Shown here piece by piece: positions 26,401 to 39,249 of a DNA stretch of 64,000 nucleotides; positions within the stretch are counted from its first letter, which is position 1, and each line of letters begins with the position of its first letter. The stretch covers positions 248,001-312,000 of the forward strand of contig VIIQ02000669.1 of NCBI GenBank assembly GCA_007449985.2, written 5' to 3'. The notes beneath the pieces are model-generated. The model was not told the origin of the DNA. It searched no databases and was given only the letters and a program-made list of their open reading frames with translations. The translations under genes were made by a program, and so were the position numbers. The DNA comes from Desmodesmus armatus (Eukaryota > Chlorophyta > Chlorophyceae > Sphaeropleales > Scenedesmaceae).

Positions 26401-27641
26401 GAGGTCACGCCCCCAGCAGCAGTGCAGCCTCCACACCAGGCCTCTGACCTGGTGAGCTGCAGCGCCAGACGCAGCGCTCGCATCTGCAGGTGGCAAGCGG
26501 CGATGGTGGGGCAGTGCTGAGGCGTGCCAAGGTGTTGCGGTGTGTGGCTTTGTGTTGTGCGGTGTCGCAGCAGCAAGCTGTACTGCCAGCTGCCAACCTG
26601 GCTGCTGTACGCTGCTCATGTGCCTGTGCCGCTGCTGCTGTGCACATGCATGCAGGCCAACATCGGTGATGATCACATGCCGTGCTGGAGCCCGTGTGTG
26701 GCATACCTGCACCCTGCCAGAGGCGTGCTGCAGCAGGCAAACTAGTGTGCTGGCCTCCTGACTGGCCATCCAGCTGTAGGGCGGCTGCTCTGTGCAGTCA
26801 GCAGAGCCTGGGCAGCTCTCGACAGCCTCAGCTGCTGGGCTGCAGGCTGCCAGGGAGGACAGCGCTCTCAGGGCTGCTTCCAACAGGTACTTGCTGGGGC
26901 CCTGCAGCAGAACAGTACTGGCCTTGTGAGATGGACTCTCACCATTGCCTGTGGTTGGTGGTTGTTGCTGGTTGTCCTGAGCGGCATGCGAACGTAAGTG
27001 CAGACACGGCACCCTAAACGCATGGCATGCAGCGCCAAGCCATCACATGCAGTGCGGCAACGGCTTCGCTGTGGGGGACCCACCGGCAGCCAATCATCAG
27101 GGTCTGCGGGGTCCTTTGCTCCAGGTGGCTTCTTGGCTGCTGCAGCCTTGAGAGCAGCAGGATCGACCAGTGCTGCTCTGATTGCAGCCTCTGATTCAAC
27201 GTACCCCTCCAGGACAGACCACAGCACCTGGTACGAGCACCACAGGCGTACCAGTAAGGTGCCATTGCTGATATCCACAAGCAGACCACGAAACCGCCAA
27301 TCCGGAGTGCTATCACCAGCAAAGCTCACTTGTGTGGTGTGTAGAGACGCCACTGCTTGCTGCAGTGGGTGTCTGTGCCCAGCTGCTGCATACACTGCGA
27401 GCTGCCTGCATGCCAGCAACTTCACAGACTTGTCTGCTGACAGCTGCAGCGCTTCTGTGACCTTGCCAGGGATCTGCTGCTGTAGGACGTCAGATATGCC
27501 TTGTGGTGTGCTGAAGGCAGGCCCTGCTGCTGCCAGCTGGAGGAGTGCTGCTTGTTTTTGAGATGCTTCTGCTGCAGCAAGGCCAGTGGCGACGGTTGCT
27601 GGGGTGACAGCCGGAACCTGATCTTTCTTTGCTGGTGGCAT
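23451..27641 (-). CDS. Armadillo-like alpha-solenoid protein
   Basis: Eight exons, all introns phase 0: 27330-27641, 27084-27227, 26707-26901, 26124-26483, 25514-25873, 24747-25247, 23940-24440, 23451-23684; 868 aa. The protein is built of paired amphipathic helices such as YLLEAALRALSSLAACSPAA, VQLSALLLLARLVQVNQLAA, AAAELLAVLCSTDTQVC and ALLEANGLSALMTMLPDPPL, the usual look of ARM/HEAT solenoids, with low-complexity A/S/P/G linkers. The last exon has a helix followed by a proline-rich tract. No signal peptide, catalytic motif or transmembrane segment is evident. It is divergent from the radial-spoke gene RSPH10B with 394 bp between starts, so a ciliary role is conceivable (inference only). 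The boundary between exons 6 and 7 is the least certain. Confidence 0.7.
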
Positions 27642-28035
27642 GGCTGCGTTTATCTAACCATCAGGAGTAGGGAAATACACTGTAGTACCGTCCTTGCACT
27701 TGCCAGGAAAGGACCAAGTCCTGAGTGATGTGCTCAGTCAAGATGAGTCAGCAGCCATACCGCAATCAGTCTCTGCAGCGAGCCATCATCGAAAGTCAAT
27801 TGCATGGATCGGTAAATTGCTAGACGCAGTCGGTCTGTGACGGATTCAAAAATCCAGCTTTGACTGCCCGGCAGTGCCGGTGCCAGCCCCGGCCAAAAGC
27901 AGCCAATGCAAACGTCACTGCAGCAGGTAAATTATGAGTCCAGCTCATATGATCCTGCTGTGGTAAACTACGAAGCTGGTGGTGTGCAGTGCCTGCCCAG
28001 CCTGACTGCTGCTGTGCTGCTGATGCACACACGCC
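27642..28035. promoter_or_regulatory. Shared upstream region of alpha-solenoid gene and RSPH10B
   Basis: 394 bp lie between divergent start codons. If both genes are ciliary, shared elements would explain co-expression after deflagellation. No motif can be assigned by eye. Confidence 0.45.
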
Positions 28036-31000
28036 ATGCAGGCCACCCTGACAGAGTATGAGGGGGGCAGGGATCCTGCAGGATTGTGCCATGGTCAGGG
28101 CCGTGCTGTCTTCACCAGTGGCCAGGTGTATGAAGGGCAGTGGCAGAACGGGCACATGCAGGGGGACGGCAGTGTCCAGTTCCCAGATGGCATCTGCTAC
28201 ACAGGGTCATTTGAATCAGACGCCATCAGCGGTTCAGGGGTAAGCACTGCAGCTGTATTGTCTGCAAACAAGGTTTTCGTCAGCCAGTGAAGCCAACGCT
28301 AGCAAGATGCTGGGCAAGGGCAGCAACAGGGGATTGACAAATACATGCTTGGCCTTGCATGCCTGCAGGTGTACTGTTGGCAGGGTGCTTCATACGAGGG
28401 TGAGGTGTCAGGTGGTTTGAGGCACGGCTATGGCCGCTTCACCATAACTGACAGCCCTGTTGTCTACGAGGGCCAGTGGCAGCATGGCAAGCGCTGTGGC
28501 AGGGGGGTGCTGTACTACAACTCAGACAAAACAGCCTACTATGAAGGTACTTGTTACAGAGCTATCATGCCTGCTGCACAAGAATATATGCTACTCCTGT
28601 CGGCAGCTATCTATGCATTTGCGTACAGGCAGTCGTCAACTTGCAGATGCAGCCTCCCTAAGCGGCTTGATGCCCGTGACCCATACGCATGCACCAACCA
28701 CTACCTTCAATGCTGTGCAGGTGACTGGCTGGATGATATGAAACATGGCCAGGGCACCAGCGTATACCCCAGCGGCAACACCTACAGCGGCTCATGGATG
28801 CACGACCAGCGGCAGGGCCAGGGCAGCATGGTGTGGGCCACCAAAGCGCAGCGCTACACAGGTCACTGGGTGCAAGGCCTGCCTGATGGCTTTGGAGAGC
28901 ATATCTGGGAGCAGCAGCGGCCAGCACTGGGCCTGCAGGGAGCAAACCATGCCGTGCATGTCATGCACAACAGGTGCGCAAGCAACACTGTGGTGGTGTC
29001 AGTCTCAGGGCTGGCTGGGCGCCTGTGCCTGTAGGTCGCCTACAGCAGTGCGGGGACCGAAGGGGAGCCATGCAGGGCTCAATCTGATGGCCAGCTTGCA
29101 AAAGTATATGGTGTGGCTCAAAGGTATGGACCCCTCACAACTTTGCTTTGCTTGCACTAGGTACGTGGGGATGTTCAAGGAGGGCCAGAGGCATGGCCAA
29201 GGTGCCCTCTTCTACAGCAGTGGCGCACGCTATGAGGGCCAGTGGCAGCAGGGCAAGAAGCATGGGCAAGGGGTGTACGTGTTTGAAGACGGCCACGTGT
29301 TCAGCGGGCAGTTTATGGACGACAGGCCTGTGCTGGCCACTGGGGCAGTCCTTGGGGCTGACAGCACCTTTACAGCGCATGAGGCTGCCTGGGGCTCATG
29401 CCTGGGTCTGGGTGCTAGCAGCAAAAGCAGCAACCCACAGCAGCAGCAACTTGGCGTGCAGCCGGCAGCAGCCTTGGAGGGGCTGCAGGCCAGGTCTAGC
29501 AGCGATGACAGTGGTGAGCCAGTGCCTGCTGCTGGTGTTGAAGCCCCACCCAGCTCAAAGCCGAAGCCGTCCCAAGCAGCAGCAGGAGCCAGCAAGGACG
29601 CCACAAAGTCAGGCCAGCAGACTGTGAAGGCGAAGGGCACCAGTAGTACAGCAAAGCCGGGAAATGCCACAGGCGAGGCTGCGCCGAGCAACAAGTCAGG
29701 GGCTGGGCAACAGTCCACGACAGTAGCTGCATCTGCTGGGGCAGCCACTACAGCGCCAGTGAAGCGTGCCAGCACAGCTGCAAGTGCTGCCTCTGCAGCG
29801 TCTGCAGCGACAGGCAAGCCCAGCACAGCCAACAGCCAAGCTGCAGGCGGCAGCGCTGTCAGCACCAGCAGTGGCCCCTGCTTTGGCCCAGCAACCTGCG
29901 TGATGCAGCTGTACATAGCAGACCTGCTGCAGTGCTACGAGGGCCGGCCGGAAGCTGTGTACAAGCCAGTGTCAAACCTGCTGGTGGGGTACAACACGGA
30001 GCTGCGGCTGCTGTATGACAAATACAGGTGGGGTGGCTGGCTCAGCTCTGGCAGCTGCTATACTGTGTGTGGTGTGCAGTACACGTTTACAAGCATGCTG
30101 TATCACATGTGTGCTGTATAGTGACCGCCCTCTTAGCATCAGTACCTAGTGCCATGCACCCTGCAGCACAGTCCCTGCCTTGCGTCACTGTCGCACACAC
30201 CATTAAAGTCTGCATGTGTATGCATGCAGCCCGTGAGTGTGTTAGGCCTACAGGCCATGCAATGCCCTGCACGCGCCTGTCTGCTGTTGCAGTGCTTGCC
30301 CCAGCCCGTTGCTGGATGGTGGCAGCCAGGTGTTCAGTTGGGCCCTGCAGGCCTGCCAGCTGTGGGAGCTGCTGCAGGATGCACAGCTGCTCTGCAGGCA
30401 CCTCGACCTGCAGCAGGTGTGCAGCATGGTCAGCACGGCTACCAGACCACCTCCTGCAGTGTTGCGGCATCATCAGCAGGTGAGGTTTGATCTGGACCGC
30501 CGTGAGTGCACTGCCCATTTGAAGGCTACCCTGGATTTACAATGCAGCGTGCAACCCTGACAGAGCGTGCGTATAGCACAATTCCAGTATGGAAAAGGTT
30601 TGCTTGGACCTCTGTGTGTGGCAGGCTCCCTGTATGGCGGCTGCGCCCAGCTTTCTTACCCCACCAGAGATCCGGCCCCAGGTACATCGTCGCAATGACA
30701 TCGACTCCGGTCGCCGTGCTTGTTTGTGAACGCACACACAGGTTGATCCCTCCTCATCATCAGCAGTACCCGCCCTGCGGCACGCTTCCGTCAGTGCCAA
30801 CACACAACTACTGTTCAGGGACTTTTGCGAGGTCCTGGTGCGGGTTGCAGCCGCGCGCTACCCCCTGCTGCCCTCACTGGACGCACAGCTGCAGCAGGTC
30901 ATCACGCTCCACCTGCTGCCGCTGCTAGGGGCCTCAGCACGCCAGCTGGCGGGCTCCTCAAGGGTTTCCTTGCTGGCATCTGGTGGGAGCCTTGCTGTGC

Positions 31001-32284
31001 TGGGCAGTGAGGAGGGCCTGGGGCTAGAGCAGCAGCTGCGGAGCCCTGAAGTCGTGCGATACCTGCAGGAACACTCTGAGCTGCTGCAGCAGCTGTTTGC
31101 AGCCTTTGCAGGACGGTTAGAGGGTCCGGCCTGTGGGGATGCCGCTACTGCCGCATGCAGTGCAGCGTCCCCTTGGGAGCAGCTAGAGCAAGGTGGGAGG
31201 ATAGCAGAGTTCAGCCCAAGCGCCTGCCAGCAGGGCACAGTTACTGTGCGGCAGGTGGTGGGATGCCTGCAGTCTGGTGGTGTGCTGGAGCACTGTCAGC
31301 TCAGCGTGGAGGCAGCTGCGGCGTGCATGTTGCACAACACCCTGTATGTCACCGACCCTCAGGGAGCAAGGTGCGCTGCGGCAAAGGCAGCACATTCAGC
31401 ATGGCCCTGGACGTAGATCATCACCATGACGCCTATCATGAGACAAACGGTTTGTGCTGTGCACAGCACTAGCACGCCCTTGCATAAGCAGCCCTAGGAC
31501 CTGGCAGACAAAGTGTGAACCCACATGATTGTGTCTTTGCAACAAAGGCAACAATCAGGAGGCAGAAGTGGCTGGTGTATCTGTGGTATCACCATGGGTG
31601 TCAATGTCCCAGACTCTGCTCAGCTTGGTGGGCTGTTGTTGTTTGCCCTGCAGGGCTTGCATTGAGGATACTGCGGGTGAGGCCCCTGATTGTGCAACAG
31701 GCGACACCTGCGCCAGCAGCGGCCCAGCAGCCACAGCAGCAGGCGCAGTCCTCATGTTCCACATGGACGTCCCCTTGCTGCTTCAGGAGGTGCTCTGGGG
31801 CCTGGTGCGCCTCGCAGCAGCAGCACACCTGCCATCAGCACCAACATCGGCAGCGGCCAGCACGGCGCGTAGCACTGGTGCTGTCTCAGCTGCTGGGCCC
31901 TCACAGCACAGCCTGGCAACCCCTGGGCAGTGCAGGGACGAATGGGAGTCCTGCTTGCTGCTGCCCCGCCTGCAGGCCCTGTTGGAGGGGCCGGGGGGTG
32001 TTTTCAGGGGCGTGCTGGGGTGGGCGCCTGAGCCGCAGGAGAATGCAGGAGGCCAGGCTGGTGCGCACATCGGCACACCCACCAGGCAAGGCTCTGGCGG
32101 TTCTGGGCTAGAGTTGGGTGCAGAGACAGCAGAGGCTGGGGAGGTGGGCGAGCTGGAGCAGGAGGAGGGGGATGCAGGAGAGCTGCAAGGGCAGGGTGCT
32201 GATGAGATCCCAAGTGGTGTGGACGGTGCTCATGATGCTTGTGGGGATGATGAGGCCAATGCAGAAATACCCCCTGCAATGTGA
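28036..32284 (+). CDS. RSPH10B: Radial spoke head 10 homologue (MORN repeats)
   Basis: Seven exons: 28036-28239, 28369-28546, 28721-28973, 29161-30027, 30293-30479, 30742-31370, 31654-32284; phases 0,1,2,2,0,2 agree, 982 aa. The N-terminal ~370 residues hold about ten MORN repeats (for example YEGQWQNGHMQGDG, YEGDWLDDMKHGQG, YVGMFKEGQRHGQG, YEGQWQQGKKHGQG). An S/A/G/T-rich low-complexity linker follows. The C-terminal half has the helical region typical of RSPH10B: YKPVSNLLVGYNTELRLLYD, QVFSWALQACQLWELLQD, ANTQLLFRDFCEVLVRVAA. The acidic C-terminus is poorly conserved. RSPH10B is a component of axonemal radial spoke heads, so the gene implies a motile flagellated stage. MORN proteins are easy to misassign; the C-terminal blocks are what favour RSPH10B. 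Confidence 0.82.
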
Positions 32285-35200
32285 CCGCCGCCTTTTGGGA
32301 AACAGACGCCCTTGTGCCATGCATTGCGGGCAGCTGGTAGCTGATTTTTCAAGGGAATGTGGAAGTACGGTTTGTACAGCAGTAAGTGCTGGAAATTGTC
32401 CTCACAGCAATCAACTGACAGGGTGGGTCGACTGAGCCTCTGAAGCTGTGCCAGACGAGGCTGCAACTGTAAGATATCATAATCAGAACTGTTTGTGCAT
32501 GACTGCACTGCCCACATGAGTCTTCTGACAGAGTCTGATTGAGGTGGTATATTGCTGTAGATACATGTTTACCAAGCTGGATTGCTCACTCATGAATGCT
32601 GAGCTTCCTGTACCAAGCACTGTTGGTAAAGGCAAGAAAACTCCTTAGTACATCAGTGTTACCACACAGTACGCATGATGTGTGACACTGCACCACTGTA
32701 ACACTGTACAGTCACAGACAGTTGGCCATGCCATGCACATCGTGTGCCCAAGACACGTAAGTATCTCGGTGGGCCACATCTGGATGGCAGCTCACTAGCA
32801 TGGTGTACCCGTGCTTACTGCAAACAGCCAGCCGGCATACGTATACACACTGCCATCCACAGGCATACATACATACATTATCCACAACGCTGACGTGTGA
32901 AATGCAGCAAAACCACAAAGCAGGTCCAGATGACATTCACATAGACCACCAGTGGTGCTGGTGTTGCCGCTGAGTCAGCGCCAAGTCGACTGTCACTGCC
33001 AGTCTGAGGTGCATCTGGCCTTGGGAACCACCCGCCTTGATCACCATGCTCACATAACAGTGTTCACCCCGGGGTGCACCCACAGCCTCTATGTAGTACT
33101 AGCCGATAGGCTTGTTTGAATGAAAGCTGTTCGTTTAGATGGCCTCATGCCAAAAGTCAGAAACAACAGCGAGAGAAGTTGACCCTGCGGCCTTTGTTGT
33201 TTCCAACACGCGCAAAACACCACCAGAAACCTGTACAGCACAACTCCCGCCAGAGCCCTCCACAGTGACGATATAATGCAGCTGCTGAGCCAAGCCGGGG
33301 CTTGCAGGACAACACAACGTCCTGAGAAATGTCCATGCACGAAGCAACTTGGCTGTGCCAGCCACATCATGTGGCTGCGGCAGCCGCCATTGCAGCCTCC
33401 AGAGAACTGTGCAATGAAGATTCAAACTGGTCGGCAGATGTGACAGCCTTGAGGAGGCCACAGCAGAAACAGCACCTCTGATTCCACAAAATGTTGTAAC
33501 CAAGGCTGTGCTGCACCTCTGAAACGCTGCCACACAGCACTCAAGCCGATGTGTGGCGTCGGCAACCCGTCACAGTGTGCCGGTGTTGTGCGGCACAACC
33601 ACCCCCCTTACAAGCTTTGCGTGACCATGAAAAGTCTGCGACAGTACTGAGGGTGAACCCTACCATGCAACTGCAAGGTGCTTACTCATGCAACAAGATA
33701 TTGTCCCACTGCACCCACATTCTGCCAAACGGTGCAAGTGGAAATAAAGTCATACAGTCCTGCACACCAAAACTAGCAGTCATACTATTGGCCCTGTTGG
33801 CTGCCCACGCAACAACTGCAAAGACAGCGTCGCAGTTGCTTGCCTGCCTTTCAAAGCAGCCTTCTGCTGCACAGGCACCGCTCATCATAGTGCAGCCTGA
33901 GCCTCAGTGCCGGGCAGAGTCTGCACCTACGCGCAATGGTGGTCACCCCATAGAAAGCCATCCGATACAACTTGTCATGCAGGACCACCCCGGACAGCAG
34001 GGCACACAAAAGTGGTCATACAAGCGGCAGCGTAGTCCAGTGTCGTCACTTTCGAGCAGCAGCACTGGACAGAGACCAAACAGCACTGCATAGATAGCTT
34101 CTGTAAATTCACTAGGCTGTAGGTGCCTGCTACTTGCCAGCGGTGCGGCATGTCAGGCAGCATCATGACAGTGTCAAGAATGACAGAGTACATTCAAAGC
34201 ATATGCGGCACTGGACCGGCTGACAGTACGCCACACAGCACAAACCAACGGCACTGCGCGCAACACTGCTTGCCTGGCTGCGGCATGCTGCAAGCTACAG
34301 CAGTCTGGCATAGCATGCACCAAAGACACCGTTCAAATTGGCTACCATTGACGCAGTCAATGACCAACACCACCTAAAGCCAGACTCTCCAAGCAAGAGT
34401 GCAAAACATGAGATACCCAGCATGATGACTCTGAGATCATCACCTGCTAGCACAGTGAATAACCCCGACACATCATGCAGTCAACACTTTTGACCAGTGC
34501 TGGCACAAACACACGGCTGGGCGACACAGTGGAACGCCGCACACGGCTGGACGACAGTGGAACTCCGCAAAGGCACCCTGTAGTTGACCGTTACATGCAC
34601 TCAGGTACATGCACTCAGCCTACACCTGGATTGACTGGCATGATGGCAGCGCCACACCTTATCGCTCATGCTGAAGTTGTGGACAAGCTCCCCATGCTTA
34701 GGCCCCCAACAGCTCTCAGCGGCCCACAGTAACAAGCACGGCCTGCACAAACCAACAATCACAACTTGAAAACGGCCTGAAGAGAGATCCTGTCCATGCA
34801 AAGCCAGACCTGCCGTTTTGAAGGACAGTGTAACAATGGCTACCCACCTACCGAATGCGTAAAGACTGCTGACACGTGAAATGATGGCACAATCACCCTG
34901 GTACCCCAACTCAGTCACGGAGTGACCCAACAGTGAGCCTGGAGACTCCCTGCCACAGTTGGCAGTTAACACACAAACACACACATACGGATCACTCAGT
35001 TGCTCAGCAACAGTGGTGGTACAGACATTGCGGGAAGTACCAGCGACCCAGGCAGCAGTTGCAATACGGCAAAGGCCACTGTCCAAGTGGTTCCTGGCTC
35101 CCCGGCTTGACCGTCCCACTCTGCCGCGCAGAGTAGCACAACACTGAACAAGCACACAACCAGCACGACAGTCTGTGCACGTCCCCTTGTGCACATACCC

Positions 35201-38200
35201 TGCAAGGAAGTCTTTCAGCCAACCCTGCACACCCCGTTCTGGCAATATCAAGGTGTGGTGCACAAGGGTGACCAGTCAATGGTCGCCCCGGCAATGCACC
35301 AGTGCACACAAATCTGCAAACACCTCTGACACAGAATGCAGGTGAACAGAACAGAAAAATGTCTATTTCTGTGCTGACAACTTCACTTCACCCCCCAGCC
35401 GCAAGGCTGTTGAAGCAGTAGTTGGTCTCAAAGGAAACTACTGGTGACCCCACGCCCCAGTAGAGTGCAATGCTTGACCAGGAACAAAGAGATGGGAGCA
35501 AGTAGCAAGCAGAAACCCAATCAGCCAATCACCGGCAGACCATTTCACTGGTCAAAACCAATGATTAGCAAGAGAGGAAATGGTGCTCTGTGGCACAGGA
35601 TGCATCAGCTGCCTTCAAGGCTAAAAAAGGGAAAAAAAATAAAGTCCGCACACACTCCCTGTGTCTACACACATACACATATAGCCTCAACAAACCAGGA
35701 TATCAACAGTGCTAGGTCGGCTAGGTGTCACTCAGCATTGCCAGGTTGGCAGTGCATTGCATTGCATTGCATACTCTGGCAACAGTGCGCGAGGTACACA
35801 CCTAGTAGTACAGAGCCTGATACAACATCTGCACATGTAACTATAGCCAGCACAGCCCAATAATCAGTGCAGTTTCTCACCAGCGCACACTGCAATGGGG
35901 TAAACGTGAAGCAGACCTTCGTCAATCTGCCATGGCCTACTAGCCCTACTACTTAGTAACTGCCATGGATCAGGCTACCGGGTTGGACCGCCCAGTAGGC
36001 CTGCACATGCAGTGAGTGGAGTGCATACCTACTTCAACCAAACTTCGATGGCAAATTGAAGGGCAGCCACCAGATGTGCTGCCACCCTGCCGAAAGAGTC
36101 AGTCACGACTGATAAATCAGCTGATACGACCATGCACCATCACAAGCCAGCCCCTCATCGCTGCCTCCATCAGGCTGCACAAGCTATTCTGAGAGAAAGG
36201 CATGCAGAGACGGCAGCTTGTGAGGAGCTGAAAGACACACTTCAACACCAGCAGGGAACTGGACAAGCACACACATGCATGGCTGGTGTGTTCAAACACA
36301 CACGCGCACACGTGGAACACAGTTCACCACACCCATGCACTGAGCAAACCCATAAAGCCATGTAGGGTCGCACAATGAAGCATGCACCCTACTGCATGTA
36401 GCCATACTATGAGCAGCCAAACAAACCAAAAACATCAACACGGCCACCTGTGCAGTAAGCACAAGGGCAAGATAGCGATCCCAACCAACACAAGCGGCTG
36501 TGCCGTTCCTGACTCATTCAGGTTGAGTCAGCCGTACTGCCCGCCTGCCCACATCCAAGTCCCTTTGCTGGCAAAAAGATGCCGGCAGGGCAAATGCCAT
36601 GCCGTAACGATGACTGGCATGCCGTGCGATACACCAAAAGGTGTGCCAACACAAACCGCATGCGCTGGCAAAGCCACTTCCACAACCACCAGACAAAGCC
36701 ATGGCTTGCTGCGGCCAACAGGGCAATGTGGACACAATTGCAGACAACAACGGCCACAGGGGCCACAACCCAACCGCGCATGCCCGATGATGTGCCTGGC
36801 AGCACTGCGCAAGGGCACAAAAAATGCCATATCTGTGGCAGGCTGATCGGGAACCCATGCACAATGCAGGAACGACAGCCACCCTATCCCAACCTTTAGC
36901 AGCGCTACAATTGCGCTGAGCATACAACAGATGTGTAAGGAGGCTTGGGCCTGCAGCATGACACAGATCCTTGCAAGGCTTCCAGGCTTCAGGCCGGTGC
37001 GTCCATTGATCGGACCCACAACTCGAGTGGCATCCACAGGGAGTGGCGTCTGGTTGCACTAAGGGTTTAGGGTGTTAAACCCTAAACCCTTTAACCCTAC
37101 TGCCTGCAGCAGGGTGGGCAGGCCAACTGGACAGGACCCGCAGTGCATAACTGAATTCACTGAATGATATCCTTCACCACAACAAGCTGCCACCCACCAG
37201 CATGTATGTGATAACGTGCATGCCCTGCACAAACCCTCAACCATATGCTTGGGTGGTGTGGCATACAGGCAAAAAGATGCTCCCTCAGCTCTCTGTGCAC
37301 ACCCGCTGCCAGCGCCCCACACCAAAACAGGCGCCCGGTGGAGCGCCCACAGAATGTGGCAGCAGCAGCTGCAGAAATACCACCCTCTGGCCTTGTGTGG
37401 CCACAACAGTGGACGGTATCACAGCTGCGCGGGCAGCTGAATACGCACCCAAACTACTGGACCAATACTGCTGCACGTGCGCATCTGTGAAACAAGTGTG
37501 CCCGCAGTACGCATCGCCGCCACACCACTCAAACACAGCTGCTTCATTGAGATTGCCACGACACGCACTCGCTCTCCCGGGTCCATAGAGACATGCCGCC
37601 TGGGGCAGACGTGGATTCACAACACTGTGCATCACTGGTGCAGGGCACAAGCTGTACAACACTTTGGAATGCAGCACAAGGCCACGCAGTTGCTGCCCAG
37701 GTAATTCAACAGCCGCTGTCTTCCCACATTGCCTGAGTGCGCCTTGCGCAGGCAGGGGCTGGGGCTGCTCAACGGCAGCAGCATGTACAGGCTGCACAGG
37801 CAAGGTACCGAACGAACCTCCCTAGCAATTCATTCCGCGCGCAGCTACCGGCAAACATTGTGACTCGCACAAACACTGCATGCACCGGCGACGACGCTGC
37901 AGTATGTGCCATGGACAGGTGCGCGTCAAAAAGAAGGTCCGAGGTGATGCTGTCACAGGGCTGTACAACTGAGCAGTCCACAGCCTCAACACAACCGACT
38001 GCATCAGGGCACAAACACGGCCTGCTTGGAAACAGGCGCACACCCTTCGCACAAACACTCTCACAAGCCACGAGTGGTTGCACTCCCTGTGTCTTCACAC
38101 ACATACACAATGCAGCTACGCAATCACACGGCCCGGGGAGCCCAGGAGTCCGATACGCAGGTGTTCCTGCCTCACTGCCGCTGCTACTGACGTGCAGTAG

Positions 38201-39249
38201 CTCTGCAACTGGCAATACTGCCCATGGCAATGGCACCATAGCCTTCCTTCACGCGCACAAGGTGTGCACCACACGTGACAGCAACCACTGCGTGGCACGC
38301 GCACTGAAAGATAACAGACCGAGTAGTAGTATTGGCTGATGGTGTTGGTGAGTAATGCCCACAGCATGCCCCCTTGAGGGCGTGTCAAGCAGCCCAAAAA
38401 AAACTAGGCGAGCTGCACCCACGACTTGTTGGTTCAAAAGAGGCAGCAGCCAAGTTGCAGTGCAAAAGTGAATGCAGCTTGTACTCAGGGCCTGCCGCAA
38501 AGCATGCAGCATGTCAGCTGTCCCACGGAATAGCCTAGACAAGGCACCCAACCCCTCGCTGCAGACAGCACAATTGGCGATGTTGCCAAACCTTGGCTAT
38601 CCCCCAACCTTTGACAGTTTATCTGACGGCCGTCAAATGAAACTGCACAACATAAGAAAGCCAAAAAAAAAGATGTCCTACAACCCACACAGCAACACGC
38701 ACACCACATCACCTGGTGCAAGGCAAGATATCCCCACAGACTGGTAAGGCAACCCCATGGAAAAAACAACCCGTTATGATGTCCGTGTGACACAGTAGGC
38801 TGCAGTCCACAGACACTAGCTCCTGAGGTGTGCTGCAGCAACAACAGCCGCTGTTGCCTGAAGGAGCCAACGCAATACGCTGCAGACGGCACTTCACCAC
38901 ACATGCAAGCACATAGCAGCACCCGCACAGCAGACGGGTGCGCACAAAGTCAACATCCCACAACATAAGGCATACCAGACAAGCCAAGAATGTGACAGTC
39001 TGTGGGATTTGATTGTCTCCACGGAGCCCCACAACTTTGCCGCTGGAAGCAAGCCAAGCCAGCAGCACTGTCAACCACTCACACCCCCATACAAAACACA
39101 ACCAAGACCCGACAGTGGCCACCACTGCACAGCCAAACAGCAGCAGCCGCAGGCATGCTGTATAGCTCTGACACAGTTGTTTTGCATTGGTAGGTGACCG
39201 GCGTCTGCACACACATAGACCCTTGTCAGGATGTACCGCCAAACTCAGC
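32285..39249. other. 7-kb region without a supportable gene
   Basis: The plus strand is strongly CA-rich and the complement TG-rich. Introns of genes in this window are usually TG-rich on their coding strand, so this could be introns or a long 3' region of a minus-strand transcript. Frames of 100-220 codons occur on both strands, but none has conserved motifs or phase-consistent partners. Minor repeats: a doubled GGCTGGRCGACA-type unit near 34515-34560, a GCATT run near 35754-35772, CA/CG dinucleotide runs near 36290, and the telomere-like inverted repeat at 37061-37091. Confidence 0.5.
37061..37091. repeat. Inverted interstitial telomere-type repeat
   Basis: AAGGGTTTAGGG (37061-37072) and CCCTAAACCCTT (37080-37091) form a perfect 12-bp inverted pair around 7 bases. 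The arms are one and a half TTTAGGG telomere units facing each other. Confidence 0.8.

Noticed and set aside
28745..29160. Alternative reading frame through the MORN gene as an independent gene
   Set aside because: MORN repeats continue in another frame with correct splice phases; this frame is a shadow.
34601..35263. 220-codon minus-strand frame in the gene-poor region
   Set aside because: Cys-rich irregular composition, no motif, no upstream or downstream exon in phase.
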